Assembly (NCBI GenBank): GCA_035609245.1
Contig: CP141202.1
Span: 434,001 to 498,000 of the forward strand
Direction: 5' to 3'
Source of the DNA: Bacteroidales bacterium MB20-C3-3
GTDB lineage: Bacteria; Bacteroidota; Bacteroidia; Bacteroidales; UBA932
DNA length: 64,000 bases
Positions 45,102-54,289 of this stretch are shown in pieces; positions within the stretch are counted from its first letter, which is position 1, and each line of letters starts with the position of its first letter. The notes under the pieces were generated by a model that saw nothing but the letters and a program-made list of their open reading frames with translations, searched no databases and had not been told where the DNA came from. Position numbers and translations under genes: made by a program.

Positions 45102-46250
45102 ATGATATACATACTACAACAATACTGGTGGATTATTGTGTCCCTTTTAGGTTCTCTGCTTGTATTTCTTATGTTTGTTCAGGGAGGGCAATCTCTCCTC
45201 TTTGGAACTGCAAAAGAGAAAGATGAAAAGACCCTTCTTGTTAATGCACTAGGTCATAAATGGGAACTTACTTTTACCACACTGGTAACTTTTGGAGGTG
45301 CAATTTTTGCATCATTTCCCCTTTATTATTCAACTAGTTTTGGAGGAGCGTACTGGCTATGGATGGCTATCCTCTTCCTCTTTGTAATTCAGGCGGTCTC
45401 TTTTGAATTCAGAAGTAAAGCAGGAAATCTGCTTGGTGCCCGCACATATGAAACTTTCCTTTTTCTGAATGGTACATTTGGAACAATATTACTTGGAGTT
45501 GCAGTTGGAATGTTCTTTTCAGGTGGTGCGTTTGTTATGAACAAGAGCAGTATTGCAGACACTTTCCAGCCAACAATATCCTACTGGGCAAACGGGTGGC
45601 ATGGATTGGAGGCAATAACCAACCCTTTTAACCTCCTTCTGGGAATAGTTGTTTATCTTGCAGCAAGGACACTTGGACTAATGTATGTTATGATGCAGAT
45701 CGATTCTGAATCTCTGAACAAAAAATGCAAAAGTCAGATTAAGATTACCGGTCCTGCATTTGTTCTGGGGTTTGTTGCCTTTTTGATTGCTCTCTTTACA
45801 ATGACAGGGTATCATGTAACACCTGAAAATGGCTTAATTACTCCTGTAAGGTATAAATACTTCTTTAATATGATTGAACTTATCTGGCCGCTTGTAATGC
45901 TTCTTGCCGGTGTATTACTGGTTCTGTCCGGACTGGGATTGAATATATTTGGGAAAAAAGGCAGAAAGAGCAGTTTCTTTCTTACAGGCGGAGGAGTTGT
46001 ACTTGCAGTCTGGAGCATTCTTATATGCGCTGCCTTTAATAATACAGCATTCTTCGTATCTACCGTTGATCCGCAGTATTCACTGACGCTTGCAAATAGT
46101 TCTTCCAGCGAATTTACTCTTAAAACAATGGCATATGCATCTCTGATGGTACCATTTGTATTTGGTTACATCTACTATGTATGGAGAGCAATGACCAAAG
46201 TAAAAATGAGTACGGAAGATCTTTCAAAACCAGACACTCACAAATATTAA
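45102..46250 (+). CDS. cydB: Cytochrome bd quinol oxidase subunit II
   Basis: A 382-residue CydB with about eight to nine helices. The N-terminal WWIIVSLLGSLLVFLMFVQGG is the family start, and KWELTFTTLVTFGGAIFASF and FEFRSK are conserved core segments. It pairs with CydA in the bd oxidase. No cydX-like gene follows and no cydDC exporter is in the window. Its end overlaps the convergent unknown membrane-protein gene by 4 bases. Confidence 0.95.
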   Translation: MIYILQQYWWIIVSLLGSLLVFLMFVQGGQSLLFGTAKEKDEKTLLVNALGHKWELTFTTLVTFGGAIFASFPLYYSTSFGGAYWLWMAILFLFVIQAVSFEFRSKAGNLLGARTYETFLFLNGTFGTILLGVAVGMFFSGGAFVMNKSSIADTFQPTISYWANGWHGLEAITNPFNLLLGIVVYLAARTLGLMYVMMQIDSESLNKKCKSQIKITGPAFVLGFVAFLIALFTMTGYHVTPENGLITPVRYKYFFNMIELIWPLVMLLAGVLLVLSGLGLNIFGKKGRKSSFFLTGGGVVLAVWSILICAAFNNTAFFVSTVDPQYSLTLANSSSSEFTLKTMAYASLMVPFVFGYIYYVWRAMTKVKMSTEDLSKPDTHKY

Positions 46251-47104
46251 CGACCTGTAACAACCTCCCCTTTTGTATGATCATATTCAGATCCTGCAGT
46301 ACTGTGAGGAATAGAGTAAACCAGTAACATAACAAGGGCAGCGATTATATACATATATTTTCTGCTGCCCTTTTTCCTGTTTAACAGCCAGGCAACAACC
46401 CATACTATAAAAGCAACTAATGTTTTATTATCTGTCAGATCCTCCCCAAATGGCCAGCCTGTCCAGTATGCATCAAAAGCATATTTTTGAACCATAGGGC
46501 CCAAAATCAACCCTCCTACACCCAATAATATTATAACTGCCAAAGCATATCTCTCTATCCTGATTTTCTTAAAATATGCTGCTATCCCTGTAAAGTTTGA
46601 GAAGAGCATAGCAATAAACATGAACAAAATATGAGGGATCAAAACAGCTGCCGGAACAGGAGCCTTAAATCTCAGTATAACATCACCCTCTCCTATTAAA
46701 GTTTTGGTCTCTGAATCTGCTATTAATACAGAATACTTGATTTTTGAAGCGGCAGGCAGAGCCGGAACCTCAAAAGTAAACATATCATCCAATCTTGCAG
46801 CGACCAAAGTATCTGATTGCCAATCTCCAGGATAGAGAGAATATACCATCTCAAGAGATACATCCTGAGGGATATTTGAAATTTTTACGCTTAACGGAGA
46901 AGTTTTGTCTGTTTTTTTGTAATCACCGGAAGCCTCTTTATGTGTAAGAGTTGTCTCTGTACTTCTGAGGAGGAGTGCTGAACACTCAGCACCATTGTAA
47001 TTAAAAGTAACATTTACAGGTTTTGTTGGGCCGGTTACTCTTTGAAAATAAACAGCAGATAATGTCACACAAATTGCTGCAATCCACAATAAAACTTTTT
47101 TCAT
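46247..47104 (-). CDS. Unrecognised membrane protein with extracytoplasmic beta domain
   Basis: A 285-residue protein I do not recognise. The N-terminus is a signal or anchor (VLLWIAAICVTLSAVYF). Residues ~28-150 are rich in beta-strands and Ser/Thr and look like an Ig-type extracytoplasmic domain. About four membrane helices follow from ~150, including PAAVLIPHILFMFIAMLFS and YALAVIILLGVGGLILG, with a conspicuous loop FDAYWTGWPFGEDLTDNKT. It overlaps the M28 peptidase gene by 4 bases (coupled translation) and converges on cydB with a 4-base overlap. It may be linked to the peptidase by expression; a respiratory role is only positional speculation. Confidence 0.6.
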   Translation of the reverse strand: MKKVLLWIAAICVTLSAVYFQRVTGPTKPVNVTFNYNGAECSALLLRSTETTLTHKEASGDYKKTDKTSPLSVKISNIPQDVSLEMVYSLYPGDWQSDTLVAARLDDMFTFEVPALPAASKIKYSVLIADSETKTLIGEGDVILRFKAPVPAAVLIPHILFMFIAMLFSNFTGIAAYFKKIRIERYALAVIILLGVGGLILGPMVQKYAFDAYWTGWPFGEDLTDNKTLVAFIVWVVAWLLNRKKGSRKYMYIIAALVMLLVYSIPHSTAGSEYDHTKGEVVTGR

Positions 47105-48699
47105 AACTGTATCTCAAGTTTAATCAAATCCCCATCTCTTTCAATTTCAACAATAAGCTTTTCACCTTTTTTAAGTTCACCCAGCATTGCCATATATTCA
47201 TAAATATTTAAGACTGGCTTATTATTCATCTTCTTTATAATATCTCCTGCTTTCATTCCAGCTTTATCAGCCGGTTTAGCATCGCTTACAGAACCGACTC
47301 TGAAGCCATCCCCCTTTTCATATGTAAAATCCGGGATTACCCCAAGGGTCACCTTGAAAGCAGCTCTGGACATAGTTGGAGGAGACTCAGTCTTTATATA
47401 TTTTGGTGCTTCAGATGATGAAATAATAGTTATAACAGAGGCTACATACTCAGAAATTGAACCAATTCCATCAAAATTAATTAATTCTATATCATCATCA
47501 GGAGTATGATACTGTTTATGTACTCCAGTCGTAAGGTATAACACAGGAACCCCAACTGTATAAAAAGAAGAATGATCAGAGGGGCCAAATCCATCATTTG
47601 TCAGTGTCAGCACAAAGTCTCTCCCTTCATTTGCCTTTTTAACAATATCTGCGGCGTGAGCAAAAGTACCCACTCCACCAATCTGCAGTTTATTTTCCGA
47701 TAGTCGTCCAACCATATCAAGGTTAATCATAAGATCTGGCAGAGTGCCCAATTTATTTAGCGTATCTGCAGCTGCTCTGGATCCGATAAGTCCCCTCTCT
47801 TCGGCTCCAAAAGCACCCACAATAATCCTCAGACCCAACGAGTCGGCATATGCCGATAGCAGCCTTCCTATTTCCATTGCTCCCGCAACTCCACTTGCAT
47901 TATCGTCGGCACCATTATGAACGGCCATCTCTTTTGGTTTCATGCTTCCGGAACCGGCTCCCCCCATTCCCAGGTGGTCAAAATGGGCACCTACTATAAC
48001 AGTCAAAGGGGCATCCTCTTTTCCGTAACTCATTAAAACATTATATGAATCTCCCTGAACTGCATTCGTAACTGTCTTAATATCCACATATTTACCAGAT
48101 TTAGTTATGAGATCCGAATATACTTCATCAGATATCTGAAGCACCGGAATTGAGAGAGCTGTTGTTCCTCCAATTCTTGAATCAGAGATAGGCTCACCTG
48201 TGTTAACAAGCAATGCAGAAATCCCCCGGGATTTAAACATTGCAGCCAGTAATGGTATGCTATCCTGAGAGGTCTTGATGATAAGAACAGGATTGGGATG
48301 TTTTTCAGGATTACCGGATGGGTAAGTACATACACCATTTAGACTAAAAGATGGAGATTGTGGAAGAACTTTATAGTCCTTCCACTCTATGTACTTAATA
48401 TTATCAGCAATAAGGTGAGAACCATATCCAACCTCTCTGTAAAAAGTAAGATTAAAGGGGACCAAAGGATTTTCACCCACTAAAGGCTTAAAGCCATAAT
48501 CAGACAAGGTTTCAGCAATAAACTCTGCCGATTTCCTATCCTCGGCAGAGCCAGTCTCTCGTCCCTTCATTCTGTCATCAGCCAGATGGATTAAATTCTT
48601 TCTTACCTCATCAATATTATTAACAAATTTTTGAGAATATAAATTTTCAGCAAAAAAAAGTGAGAGAATAACACTCAGATATACAGGTAGTTTTTTCAT
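47101..48699 (-). CDS. Secreted M28-family metallopeptidase with C-terminal PDZ domain
   Basis: A 532-residue aminopeptidase. A signal peptide (LPVYLSVILSLFFAENLYSQ) is followed by a protease-associated-like insert at ~120-210. The M28 di-zinc catalytic domain has ligands and catalytic residues in GAHFDHLGMG, HNGADDNASG, GAEERGLIGSR, INLDMVGRL and YHTPDDD. A PDZ domain closes the protein at ~450-532 (GFRVGSVSDAKPADKAGMKA). It would trim peptides in the periplasm or outside the cell. It is coupled to the downstream membrane-protein gene by a 4-base overlap, and divergent from the ABC operon. Confidence 0.9.
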   Translation of the reverse strand: MKKLPVYLSVILSLFFAENLYSQKFVNNIDEVRKNLIHLADDRMKGRETGSAEDRKSAEFIAETLSDYGFKPLVGENPLVPFNLTFYREVGYGSHLIADNIKYIEWKDYKVLPQSPSFSLNGVCTYPSGNPEKHPNPVLIIKTSQDSIPLLAAMFKSRGISALLVNTGEPISDSRIGGTTALSIPVLQISDEVYSDLITKSGKYVDIKTVTNAVQGDSYNVLMSYGKEDAPLTVIVGAHFDHLGMGGAGSGSMKPKEMAVHNGADDNASGVAGAMEIGRLLSAYADSLGLRIIVGAFGAEERGLIGSRAAADTLNKLGTLPDLMINLDMVGRLSENKLQIGGVGTFAHAADIVKKANEGRDFVLTLTNDGFGPSDHSSFYTVGVPVLYLTTGVHKQYHTPDDDIELINFDGIGSISEYVASVITIISSSEAPKYIKTESPPTMSRAAFKVTLGVIPDFTYEKGDGFRVGSVSDAKPADKAGMKAGDIIKKMNNKPVLNIYEYMAMLGELKKGEKLIVEIERDGDLIKLEIQL

Positions 48700-48735
48700 T
48701 AAGTTTAAAATAATCTATTACAAAACTAACTTTTT

Positions 48736-48766
48736 TTTGGTAGAAAGAAAAAACCAATTACATTTG
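48736..48766 (+). promoter_or_regulatory. Promoter of the ABC transporter/GntR operon
   Basis: TTTG (48736-48739), a 19-base spacer and TACATTTG (48759-48766) match the -33/-7 consensus. The candidate operator begins 2 bases downstream and covers the likely start of transcription. Confidence 0.6.
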
Positions 48767-48768
48767 CA

Positions 48769-48790
48769 GTGCACTACTTCACTAATACAC
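48769..48790. promoter_or_regulatory. Candidate GntR (YtrA-type) operator
   Basis: GTGCACTA-N6-TAATACAC is an imperfect 8-6-8 inverted repeat (6 of 8 positions symmetric; both mismatches C/T). It lies just after the -7 element of an operon that encodes a GntR regulator, a classic autorepressor position. Binding by that regulator is inferred. Confidence 0.5.
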
Positions 48791-48812
48791 CAAGACGAAA
48801 CAAAACCAAATA

Positions 48813-49643
48813 ATGATGGTAACAATTGATAATCTTCAGTTTAATTATTCAAAACACATTGTGTTCAATGATGTTTCAATGAAACTAGAGGCAGGAAAGA
48901 TATACGGCCTGCTAGGTCAGAACGGAGTTGGGAAAACTACTTTGCTCAAAATAATGAGCGGTTTACTAAAACTTAAAAGCGGAAGCTGCAGAGTTAACGG
49001 TTATAATCCCTATCTCAGAGAACCGGGTTTTTTAGGAGAGCTCTTTTACATTCCGGAAGATTTTATGGGTCCGGATCTGGTTGTTAATAAATTTGCCAGG
49101 CTAAGAGGAGAGTTTTATCCTAACTACGATCATAATAAATTCAGCAGACTAATGACTGAATTTGAAGTTAACGGAAACAGCAAGTTTACAAAACTCTCGT
49201 TTGGTCAGCAGAAAAAAGCAATCATTGCGTTTGCTCTCTCTACCAACACCAAACTTATTCTTATGGATGAACCGAGCAACGGACTGGACATCCCTTCCAA
49301 GGCCCAGCTAAGAAGAGTTATCTCACAAGCATCTACAGATGAGACCTGTATCGTTATCTCTACACATCAGGTAAGAGATCTTGAAAATCTTATTGATCCG
49401 ATAATTATTCTGGACAGAAATGGAGTACTACTAAATGCATCAATAGATGAAATAAGTCAGAAATTGTGTTTTGAATTCAGTCCAACTGCCTCAGAAAATG
49501 CAATCTACAGTGAGCAAACATTAGGCGGATTTATCAATGTTAACAGAAATATCACTGGACGAGAATGCAAGGTTAATATTGAGGCTTTATTCAATTCTGT
49601 GTTGCAAAACAGAGAACTAATCAAGGATATTTTTAAAAAATAA
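48813..49643 (+). CDS. ABC transporter ATP-binding protein
   Basis: A 276-residue ABC ATPase with Walker A GLLGQNGVGKTTLLK, Q-loop region, ABC signature LSFGQQKK, Walker B LILMDEPSNGLD and H-loop VISTHQ. The start may be either of two adjacent ATGs (48813 or 48816). The ~60-residue C-terminal extension is typical of YtrB-like exporters. With the permease gene 6 bases downstream and the GntR regulator after that, it forms a three-gene cassette of the YtrA/B type, usually tied to envelope stress or drug response. The substrate is not evident. Confidence 0.9.
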   Translation: MMVTIDNLQFNYSKHIVFNDVSMKLEAGKIYGLLGQNGVGKTTLLKIMSGLLKLKSGSCRVNGYNPYLREPGFLGELFYIPEDFMGPDLVVNKFARLRGEFYPNYDHNKFSRLMTEFEVNGNSKFTKLSFGQQKKAIIAFALSTNTKLILMDEPSNGLDIPSKAQLRRVISQASTDETCIVISTHQVRDLENLIDPIIILDRNGVLLNASIDEISQKLCFEFSPTASENAIYSEQTLGGFINVNRNITGRECKVNIEALFNSVLQNRELIKDIFKK

Positions 49644-49649
49644 AAAGAG

Positions 49650-50456
49650 ATGAAAGAGTTTTTTAATATAAACAGATTTTTTAAACTGGTTCAGAAGGAG
49701 TCCTCTGAGAGATTTCATATGATGCTAAAGATTGCTGCAATTTTCGGAGCACTTCTGGCAGGATACTGGCTCAGTATTATTGTGTTCAGCTATGGGGAAT
49801 CAACATCAATTGCGAGTAGCAGAGCAAGTTTCATATTTTTTGCTGCAATGTTGTCAATGCTTATTGCCCCTTTTAATTTGTATAAAAGTTACAATCACAA
49901 GAAAGGTGGTATAGACTATGTACTACTTCCGGCCTCTGTAATGGAGAAATACCTCAGTATGCTAATTAACTGTGTAATACTTCTTCCTGTTTTCACTTTT
50001 TGTACTGTTTTATTAACAGATACAATTATTACAACTGTAACACCTCAGATATTCAATGGTTATGCAATTTCCAGCTTAAATCTTGGAGAAAAATTTGCCA
50101 AGGGATATGCAGAGGCGCTTATAATGCAGCTAGGATTCATTTACTGTAATCTTCTTTTCAGAAAATATAAAGTAACCAAAACCCTGCTCTCGACAATAGG
50201 GCTATACATAGTATTTGCCATGACACTGGTATTTCTGGTCACAGTGGTTTTTAAAGAGGATTTCCTGATTATGGAGAAGATGAATATCAATATCAGCATA
50301 GATAAAATCAGTGATATATCTAAACTGGAAGAATTTGGTAACTTCTCCGCTCTCTTTAAAACTTTGTACTATACAAGTCAGATATTCTTTTACGGTGTAC
50401 TCCCTGCCTGGTTCTTATTTGGATCATACCACAGGATGAAAACTCTCCAATACTAA
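49650..50456 (+). CDS. ABC transporter permease
   Basis: A 268-residue membrane protein with about six helices, including IAAIFGALLAGYWLSIIVFS and LTVVFLVT-type segments, and a soluble stretch near 210-235. The sequence shows no motif that fixes the family, but its position directly between an ABC ATPase and a YtrA-type regulator (6 and 5 bases) makes it the cassette's permease. It acts in the inner membrane; the substrate is unknown. Confidence 0.8.
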   Translation: MKEFFNINRFFKLVQKESSERFHMMLKIAAIFGALLAGYWLSIIVFSYGESTSIASSRASFIFFAAMLSMLIAPFNLYKSYNHKKGGIDYVLLPASVMEKYLSMLINCVILLPVFTFCTVLLTDTIITTVTPQIFNGYAISSLNLGEKFAKGYAEALIMQLGFIYCNLLFRKYKVTKTLLSTIGLYIVFAMTLVFLVTVVFKEDFLIMEKMNINISIDKISDISKLEEFGNFSALFKTLYYTSQIFFYGVLPAWFLFGSYHRMKTLQY

Positions 50457-50461
50457 CTATT

Positions 50462-50797
50462 ATGGAATTTAACGAACACAAACCGATATATCTTCAGATT
50501 TCCGATACCATTTGTGATCTAATTCTCACAAATGAGTGGAATGAGGAGGAGAGAATACCATCCGTAAGGGAATATGGAGGGATTCTGGGGGTCAATCCCA
50601 ATACAATTATGAGAACATACGACCATCTGCAGGAGGCAGAGATTATTTACAATAAAAGAGGAGTTGGATATTTTGTTAAAACTGGTGCAAAAGAACAGAT
50701 TATCACAATTCAAAGAGAGCAATTTATTCAGGAGGAGTTACCAAAAATTAAGCGCAGACTTGAACTTCTTGGATTAAATCCAACTGAAATATTCTGA
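50462..50797 (+). CDS. GntR-family regulator, YtrA type
   Basis: A 111-residue protein that is almost only a winged helix. PIYLQISDTICDLI, then RIPSVREYGGILGVNPNTIM and the wing KRGVGYFVK are the GntR HTH. It lacks the effector domain of FadR/HutC types and ends in a short helical dimerisation tail, as in YtrA. It is the last gene of the ABC cassette and probably represses it through the inverted repeat at 48769-48790. No terminator is visible before the next promoter. Confidence 0.88.
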   Translation: MEFNEHKPIYLQISDTICDLILTNEWNEEERIPSVREYGGILGVNPNTIMRTYDHLQEAEIIYNKRGVGYFVKTGAKEQIITIQREQFIQEELPKIKRRLELLGLNPTEIF

Positions 50798-50833
50798 TTA
50801 TTATAAAGATTTCTTGATTTTTTTCGTGAAGAG

Positions 50834-50863
50834 TGCAACTAATCAAGCTTAGTCTTCGTCTAA
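50834..50863 (+). promoter_or_regulatory. ECF-type promoter of the outer-membrane barrel gene
   Basis: TGCAACT (50834-50840), a 16-base spacer and CGTCTAA (50857-50863) resemble an ECF promoter (-35 with AAC, -10 CGTC). CTTAGTCT-n-CGTCTAA (50848-50863) recurs at 59286-59301 before the ECF sigma gene, differing only at one base. It is probably read by that sigma factor. Confidence 0.55.
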
Positions 50864-50915
50864 AGGTGTGAATAATATATTATGCTTTACAATGTATTCA
50901 ATTTTCACAACAACT

Positions 50916-53348
50916 ATGTATAACAAATTTCTTTCGGTTTTATTGATCTTAATGATCTCAATCAGCGCAACAGCTGCAAAAAACAACGGTATTATCACAG
51001 GTAAAGTCTCTGAAAAGGGGAATGGCTCTCCTTTATCATTTGCGACAATAAGCATTCAGGACAAAGAGAACAAAATCCTGGGGGGTGCTACATCTGGTGA
51101 TGATGGTAAATTTCTTATAGACAAAGTGATCTATGGTGAATGTAAAATAAAGGTATCTTTCATAGGTTTCAGAGATACAACATTTACAGTTAATATCAAT
51201 CAAAGCTCAAATACTGTAGATCTTGGTGAGATAAAGTTAGCAAGCAACTCAGTAACACTATCTTCAGCTATTGTTACTGCAAAAGTTCCGGTTATTGAGC
51301 AAAAACTTGATAAAATAATTTTCAATGTTTCAGAAGCAGTCTCTACACAGGGGAGCAATGCCCTTGATATTTTGAGAAAGGCTCCGGGTGTAAGTATTGA
51401 CCCGGATGGCAATATCCTTCTCAACGGATCTGCGGTTCAGATTTGGATAGATGGAAGGCCCTCAAATATGACTGGTCAGCAGCTGGATATGCTTTTAAGC
51501 GGAACAGATGCTGCAACTATTGATAAAATTGAGATCCTTGCTCACCCATCTGCAAAATATGATGCTTCAGGTTCAGGTGGTATCATTAATATCAGGACAA
51601 AAAAGAATTTCGTTAAAGGGATTAACGGATTTGTAAAGGCCGGATACTCAGCCTCTCCATATTACAGTAAAAACTATGATGGAGTTGATGGAACTCTTAA
51701 TCTCAACTACAGAGGTGAAAAGACAAATACATCTTTGTCGTACAGCCCAAGATTCGGAGAGAGGTTCAATGACTTTTATTCAACAACAGATATGGGAGGA
51801 GGCCTTATTTTGGATGGTTCAACAAAATCAGATGTTGCACAGAGATATCATAATCTGAGGCTTAGCAGCGATTTCTTTATCAACAAAAAGAATGTTGTAG
51901 GAGTAATTATATCAGGTCTTGACAGATCCGGTGAAGATATTACTGATGACAACATAACCGGAAACACTTTATTCAGGAACGGACAGATTATTGAGAAGAC
52001 AGCAACTTCAATAGATAATTCAGATATGTTCAGAACATGGTCAGGTAACATTAACTACACCCATACAATTAAAGATGGTCAGGAGTTTACTCTTAACGCA
52101 GACTACGGCAGATATAAAACAGGTCAGTACAGCTTCCAGGAGAATCTTTTTACAGATATCAGCGGCCTTCCAACAAGAGAAGCAAATATATTCAGAAGCA
52201 ACTCAGACCAGGTTATTGAGATTATCTCAGCAAAAGCAGATTATGAGCAAATAATGTTCAAAAATTACAAACTGGAGGCAGGGGCAAAATTTGCCAGAAG
52301 TCTTACTGACAACAACCTGCTCAGAGAGGATAAAATTGATGGTATATGGAGTCCTAATCAAAACCTGAGCAGTATATTCGGGTACACAGAAAACATCTCT
52401 GCTGCTTATGTTTCAGTTGCACGGCAATTTGGCCCTAAATGGAGCCTTAAAGCGGGTCTGAGAGGAGAGATGACAGATGCAACAGGTAACTGGACAAGTG
52501 CAGATACAACCACTCATAAAACTTACACAGACCTCTTCCCTACCCTTTTTGTAGGATACACTCCAAACAAAGATTTCAGATTTGGACTCTCTTACACAAA
52601 AAGGGTTAACAGACCAAGGTTCTTTCAACTTAATCCATTCAGAATTTATGTTGATGCAAACAGTGCTGTTGAGGGAAATCCGGAACTTATGCCTCAGTAC
52701 AGCCATATGATGGGTCTTACGCTAGGTTATAAACAACACTATTCAATAAATCTTGTCGGACAGATAAACGAAGGTGTAATTATTCAGAATCCATACTTTA
52801 ATCCGGAGACTGGTGAGAAATTATTAATATGGCAAAACTTTGGCACACAAGCATTTTTTGGAGGCTCATTTTCAATCTCTGAACTCCCTTTAACAAAATG
52901 GTTTGTACTGAATGCTAATGCAAATTTGTTAACAGTTACAAATACGACAGAGAATTTTAACAGCGGCTCTCTCTATGCAAACGGATATCTTAACGCAACA
53001 TTCCTTTTACCAAAGGATTACAAAGTTGAACTAACAGGATCAATCCAATCTGGAATCCCATATGGATATTTTAAGATAAAACCTTCCGGAGATGTAAATA
53101 TTGGTGTAAAAAAGAGCCTTTTTGCGAACAAAGGTACAGTTGCCCTTAATATTTCAGACATCTTCAATACCAGATCAAACAGGGCTGAATTGAATACTGA
53201 TGTTGTTAACGGCTATAATTTCCATTCAAACTACAACAGTCGCCAGATTACAATTAGTTTTCAGTACAGATTCGGACAGAGTAAAGCAGTAAAAACAAGA
53301 AAAGTGGGCAATAACGAAGAGGCTTCCAGAACAGGAGCCGGAAATTAG
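50916..53348 (+). CDS. Outer-membrane beta-barrel (OMP_b-brl_3-type TonB-receptor-like) protein
   Basis: An 810-residue outer-membrane protein. A signal peptide (FLSVLLILMISISATAA) is followed at ~25-110 by a CarboxypepD_reg-like domain (ITGKVSEKGNGSPLSFATIS). A plug-like domain follows (SNALDILRKAPGVSIDPDGN, ILAHPSAKYDASGSGGIINI), then a long barrel. The pattern fits outer membrane beta-barrel family proteins rather than SusC. I start it at 50916, where the signal peptide begins; upstream in-frame ATGs at 50868 and 50892 are less likely. An ECF-type promoter motif shared with the sigma gene at 59309 lies 53-82 bases upstream, so it may be a target of that sigma factor. A terminator follows. 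Confidence 0.87.
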   Translation: MYNKFLSVLLILMISISATAAKNNGIITGKVSEKGNGSPLSFATISIQDKENKILGGATSGDDGKFLIDKVIYGECKIKVSFIGFRDTTFTVNINQSSNTVDLGEIKLASNSVTLSSAIVTAKVPVIEQKLDKIIFNVSEAVSTQGSNALDILRKAPGVSIDPDGNILLNGSAVQIWIDGRPSNMTGQQLDMLLSGTDAATIDKIEILAHPSAKYDASGSGGIINIRTKKNFVKGINGFVKAGYSASPYYSKNYDGVDGTLNLNYRGEKTNTSLSYSPRFGERFNDFYSTTDMGGGLILDGSTKSDVAQRYHNLRLSSDFFINKKNVVGVIISGLDRSGEDITDDNITGNTLFRNGQIIEKTATSIDNSDMFRTWSGNINYTHTIKDGQEFTLNADYGRYKTGQYSFQENLFTDISGLPTREANIFRSNSDQVIEIISAKADYEQIMFKNYKLEAGAKFARSLTDNNLLREDKIDGIWSPNQNLSSIFGYTENISAAYVSVARQFGPKWSLKAGLRGEMTDATGNWTSADTTTHKTYTDLFPTLFVGYTPNKDFRFGLSYTKRVNRPRFFQLNPFRIYVDANSAVEGNPELMPQYSHMMGLTLGYKQHYSINLVGQINEGVIIQNPYFNPETGEKLLIWQNFGTQAFFGGSFSISELPLTKWFVLNANANLLTVTNTTENFNSGSLYANGYLNATFLLPKDYKVELTGSIQSGIPYGYFKIKPSGDVNIGVKKSLFANKGTVALNISDIFNTRSNRAELNTDVVNGYNFHSNYNSRQITISFQYRFGQSKAVKTRKVGNNEEASRTGAGN

Positions 53349-53375
53349 TTTGAAATTTAGGTAGCCTCACTTTAG

Positions 53376-53408
53376 GCCGGTCTTTTAAGACCGGCTTTTT
53401 TATTTTTT
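53376..53408 (+). terminator. Rho-independent terminator
   Basis: GCCGGTCTT-TT-AAGACCGGC (9-bp perfect stem) followed by TTTTTTATTTTTTT. It ends the barrel gene transcript. The T-run overlaps the stop region of the convergent folD. Confidence 0.9.
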
Positions 53409-54269
53409 TGACGCAGCTTTGAGAGTATTTTTCATAAGGGCTATTATTGTCATCGGCCCTACCCCACCCGGTACAGGAGTTATATAAGAGCACTTTGGAG
53501 CTACTTCGTCAAATTTAACATCCCCTAAAAGCCTGAAACCGATTTTATTCTCTGCCGGAACTCTTGTAATTCCAACATCTATAACAACAGCTCCCTCTTT
53601 TACCATATCTCCCCTGAGGAATTCGGCAACACCCAAAGCGGCAATAATTATATCAGCCTTTAAAGTGTGTTCCTTCAAATCTCTTGTCCTGCTATGACAC
53701 ATAGTAACAGTACAATCCCCGGGCTTTGCCTTTTGAGAAAGAAGGTTTGCCATGGGTCTTCCTACGATATTGCTCCGTCCTATTATTACACAGTTTTTCC
53801 CTGATGTTTCAATATTGTATCTGTTAAGCAGCTCAATTATTCCCCATGGAGTTGCAGATATAAAAGATGGAAGTCCAAGAACCATTTTACCAACATTCAC
53901 TGGATGAAATCCATCAACATCCTTTTCAGGGTCAATTGCTTCAGTTACTAATTGTTCATTTATATGACCAGGGAGAGGCAGTTGAACTATAAGACCATCA
54001 ATGTCATTGTTTTTATTAATACTATCAATTTCTGAGAGCAGTCTCTCCTCTGAGATATCAGCAGGAAATCTAAGCAGAGTCGATTTAAATCCCACCTGAG
54101 CACATGCCTTCTCTTTGTGTCCTACATATGTTTGGGAGGCACCGTCATCTCCCACAAGAATTGCTGCAAGGTGCGGAATTTTCCCTCCTTCAGAGGCGAT
54201 TTTTTGAACTTCAATCGCTATTTCATTTTTAATTTTGTCAGCTGTTGCCTTACCATCCAGTAATTCCAT
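53400..54269 (-). CDS. folD: Methylenetetrahydrofolate dehydrogenase / methenyltetrahydrofolate cyclohydrolase
   Basis: A 289-residue bifunctional FolD of normal length. The catalytic Lys lies in [17 protein letters not shown]. The substrate motif is [15 protein letters not shown] and the NADP domain has [17 protein letters not shown]. The C-terminal signature is [20 protein letters not shown]. It interconverts 5,10-methylene-, methenyl- and 10-formyl-THF for purine and one-carbon metabolism. It is last in the minus-strand run lysA / tetR / ffh / folD, 20 bases after ffh. Confidence 0.95.
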   Translation of the reverse strand: MELLDGKATADKIKNEIAIEVQKIASEGGKIPHLAAILVGDDGASQTYVGHKEKACAQVGFKSTLLRFPADISEERLLSEIDSINKNNDIDGLIVQLPLPGHINEQLVTEAIDPEKDVDGFHPVNVGKMVLGLPSFISATPWGIIELLNRYNIETSGKNCVIIGRSNIVGRPMANLLSQKAKPGDCTVTMCHSRTRDLKEHTLKADIIIAALGVAEFLRGDMVKEGAVVIDVGITRVPAENKIGFRLLGDVKFDEVAPKCSYITPVPGGVGPMTIIALMKNTLKAASKK

Positions 54270-54289
54270 CTCAGATTTAAATTATAGGT

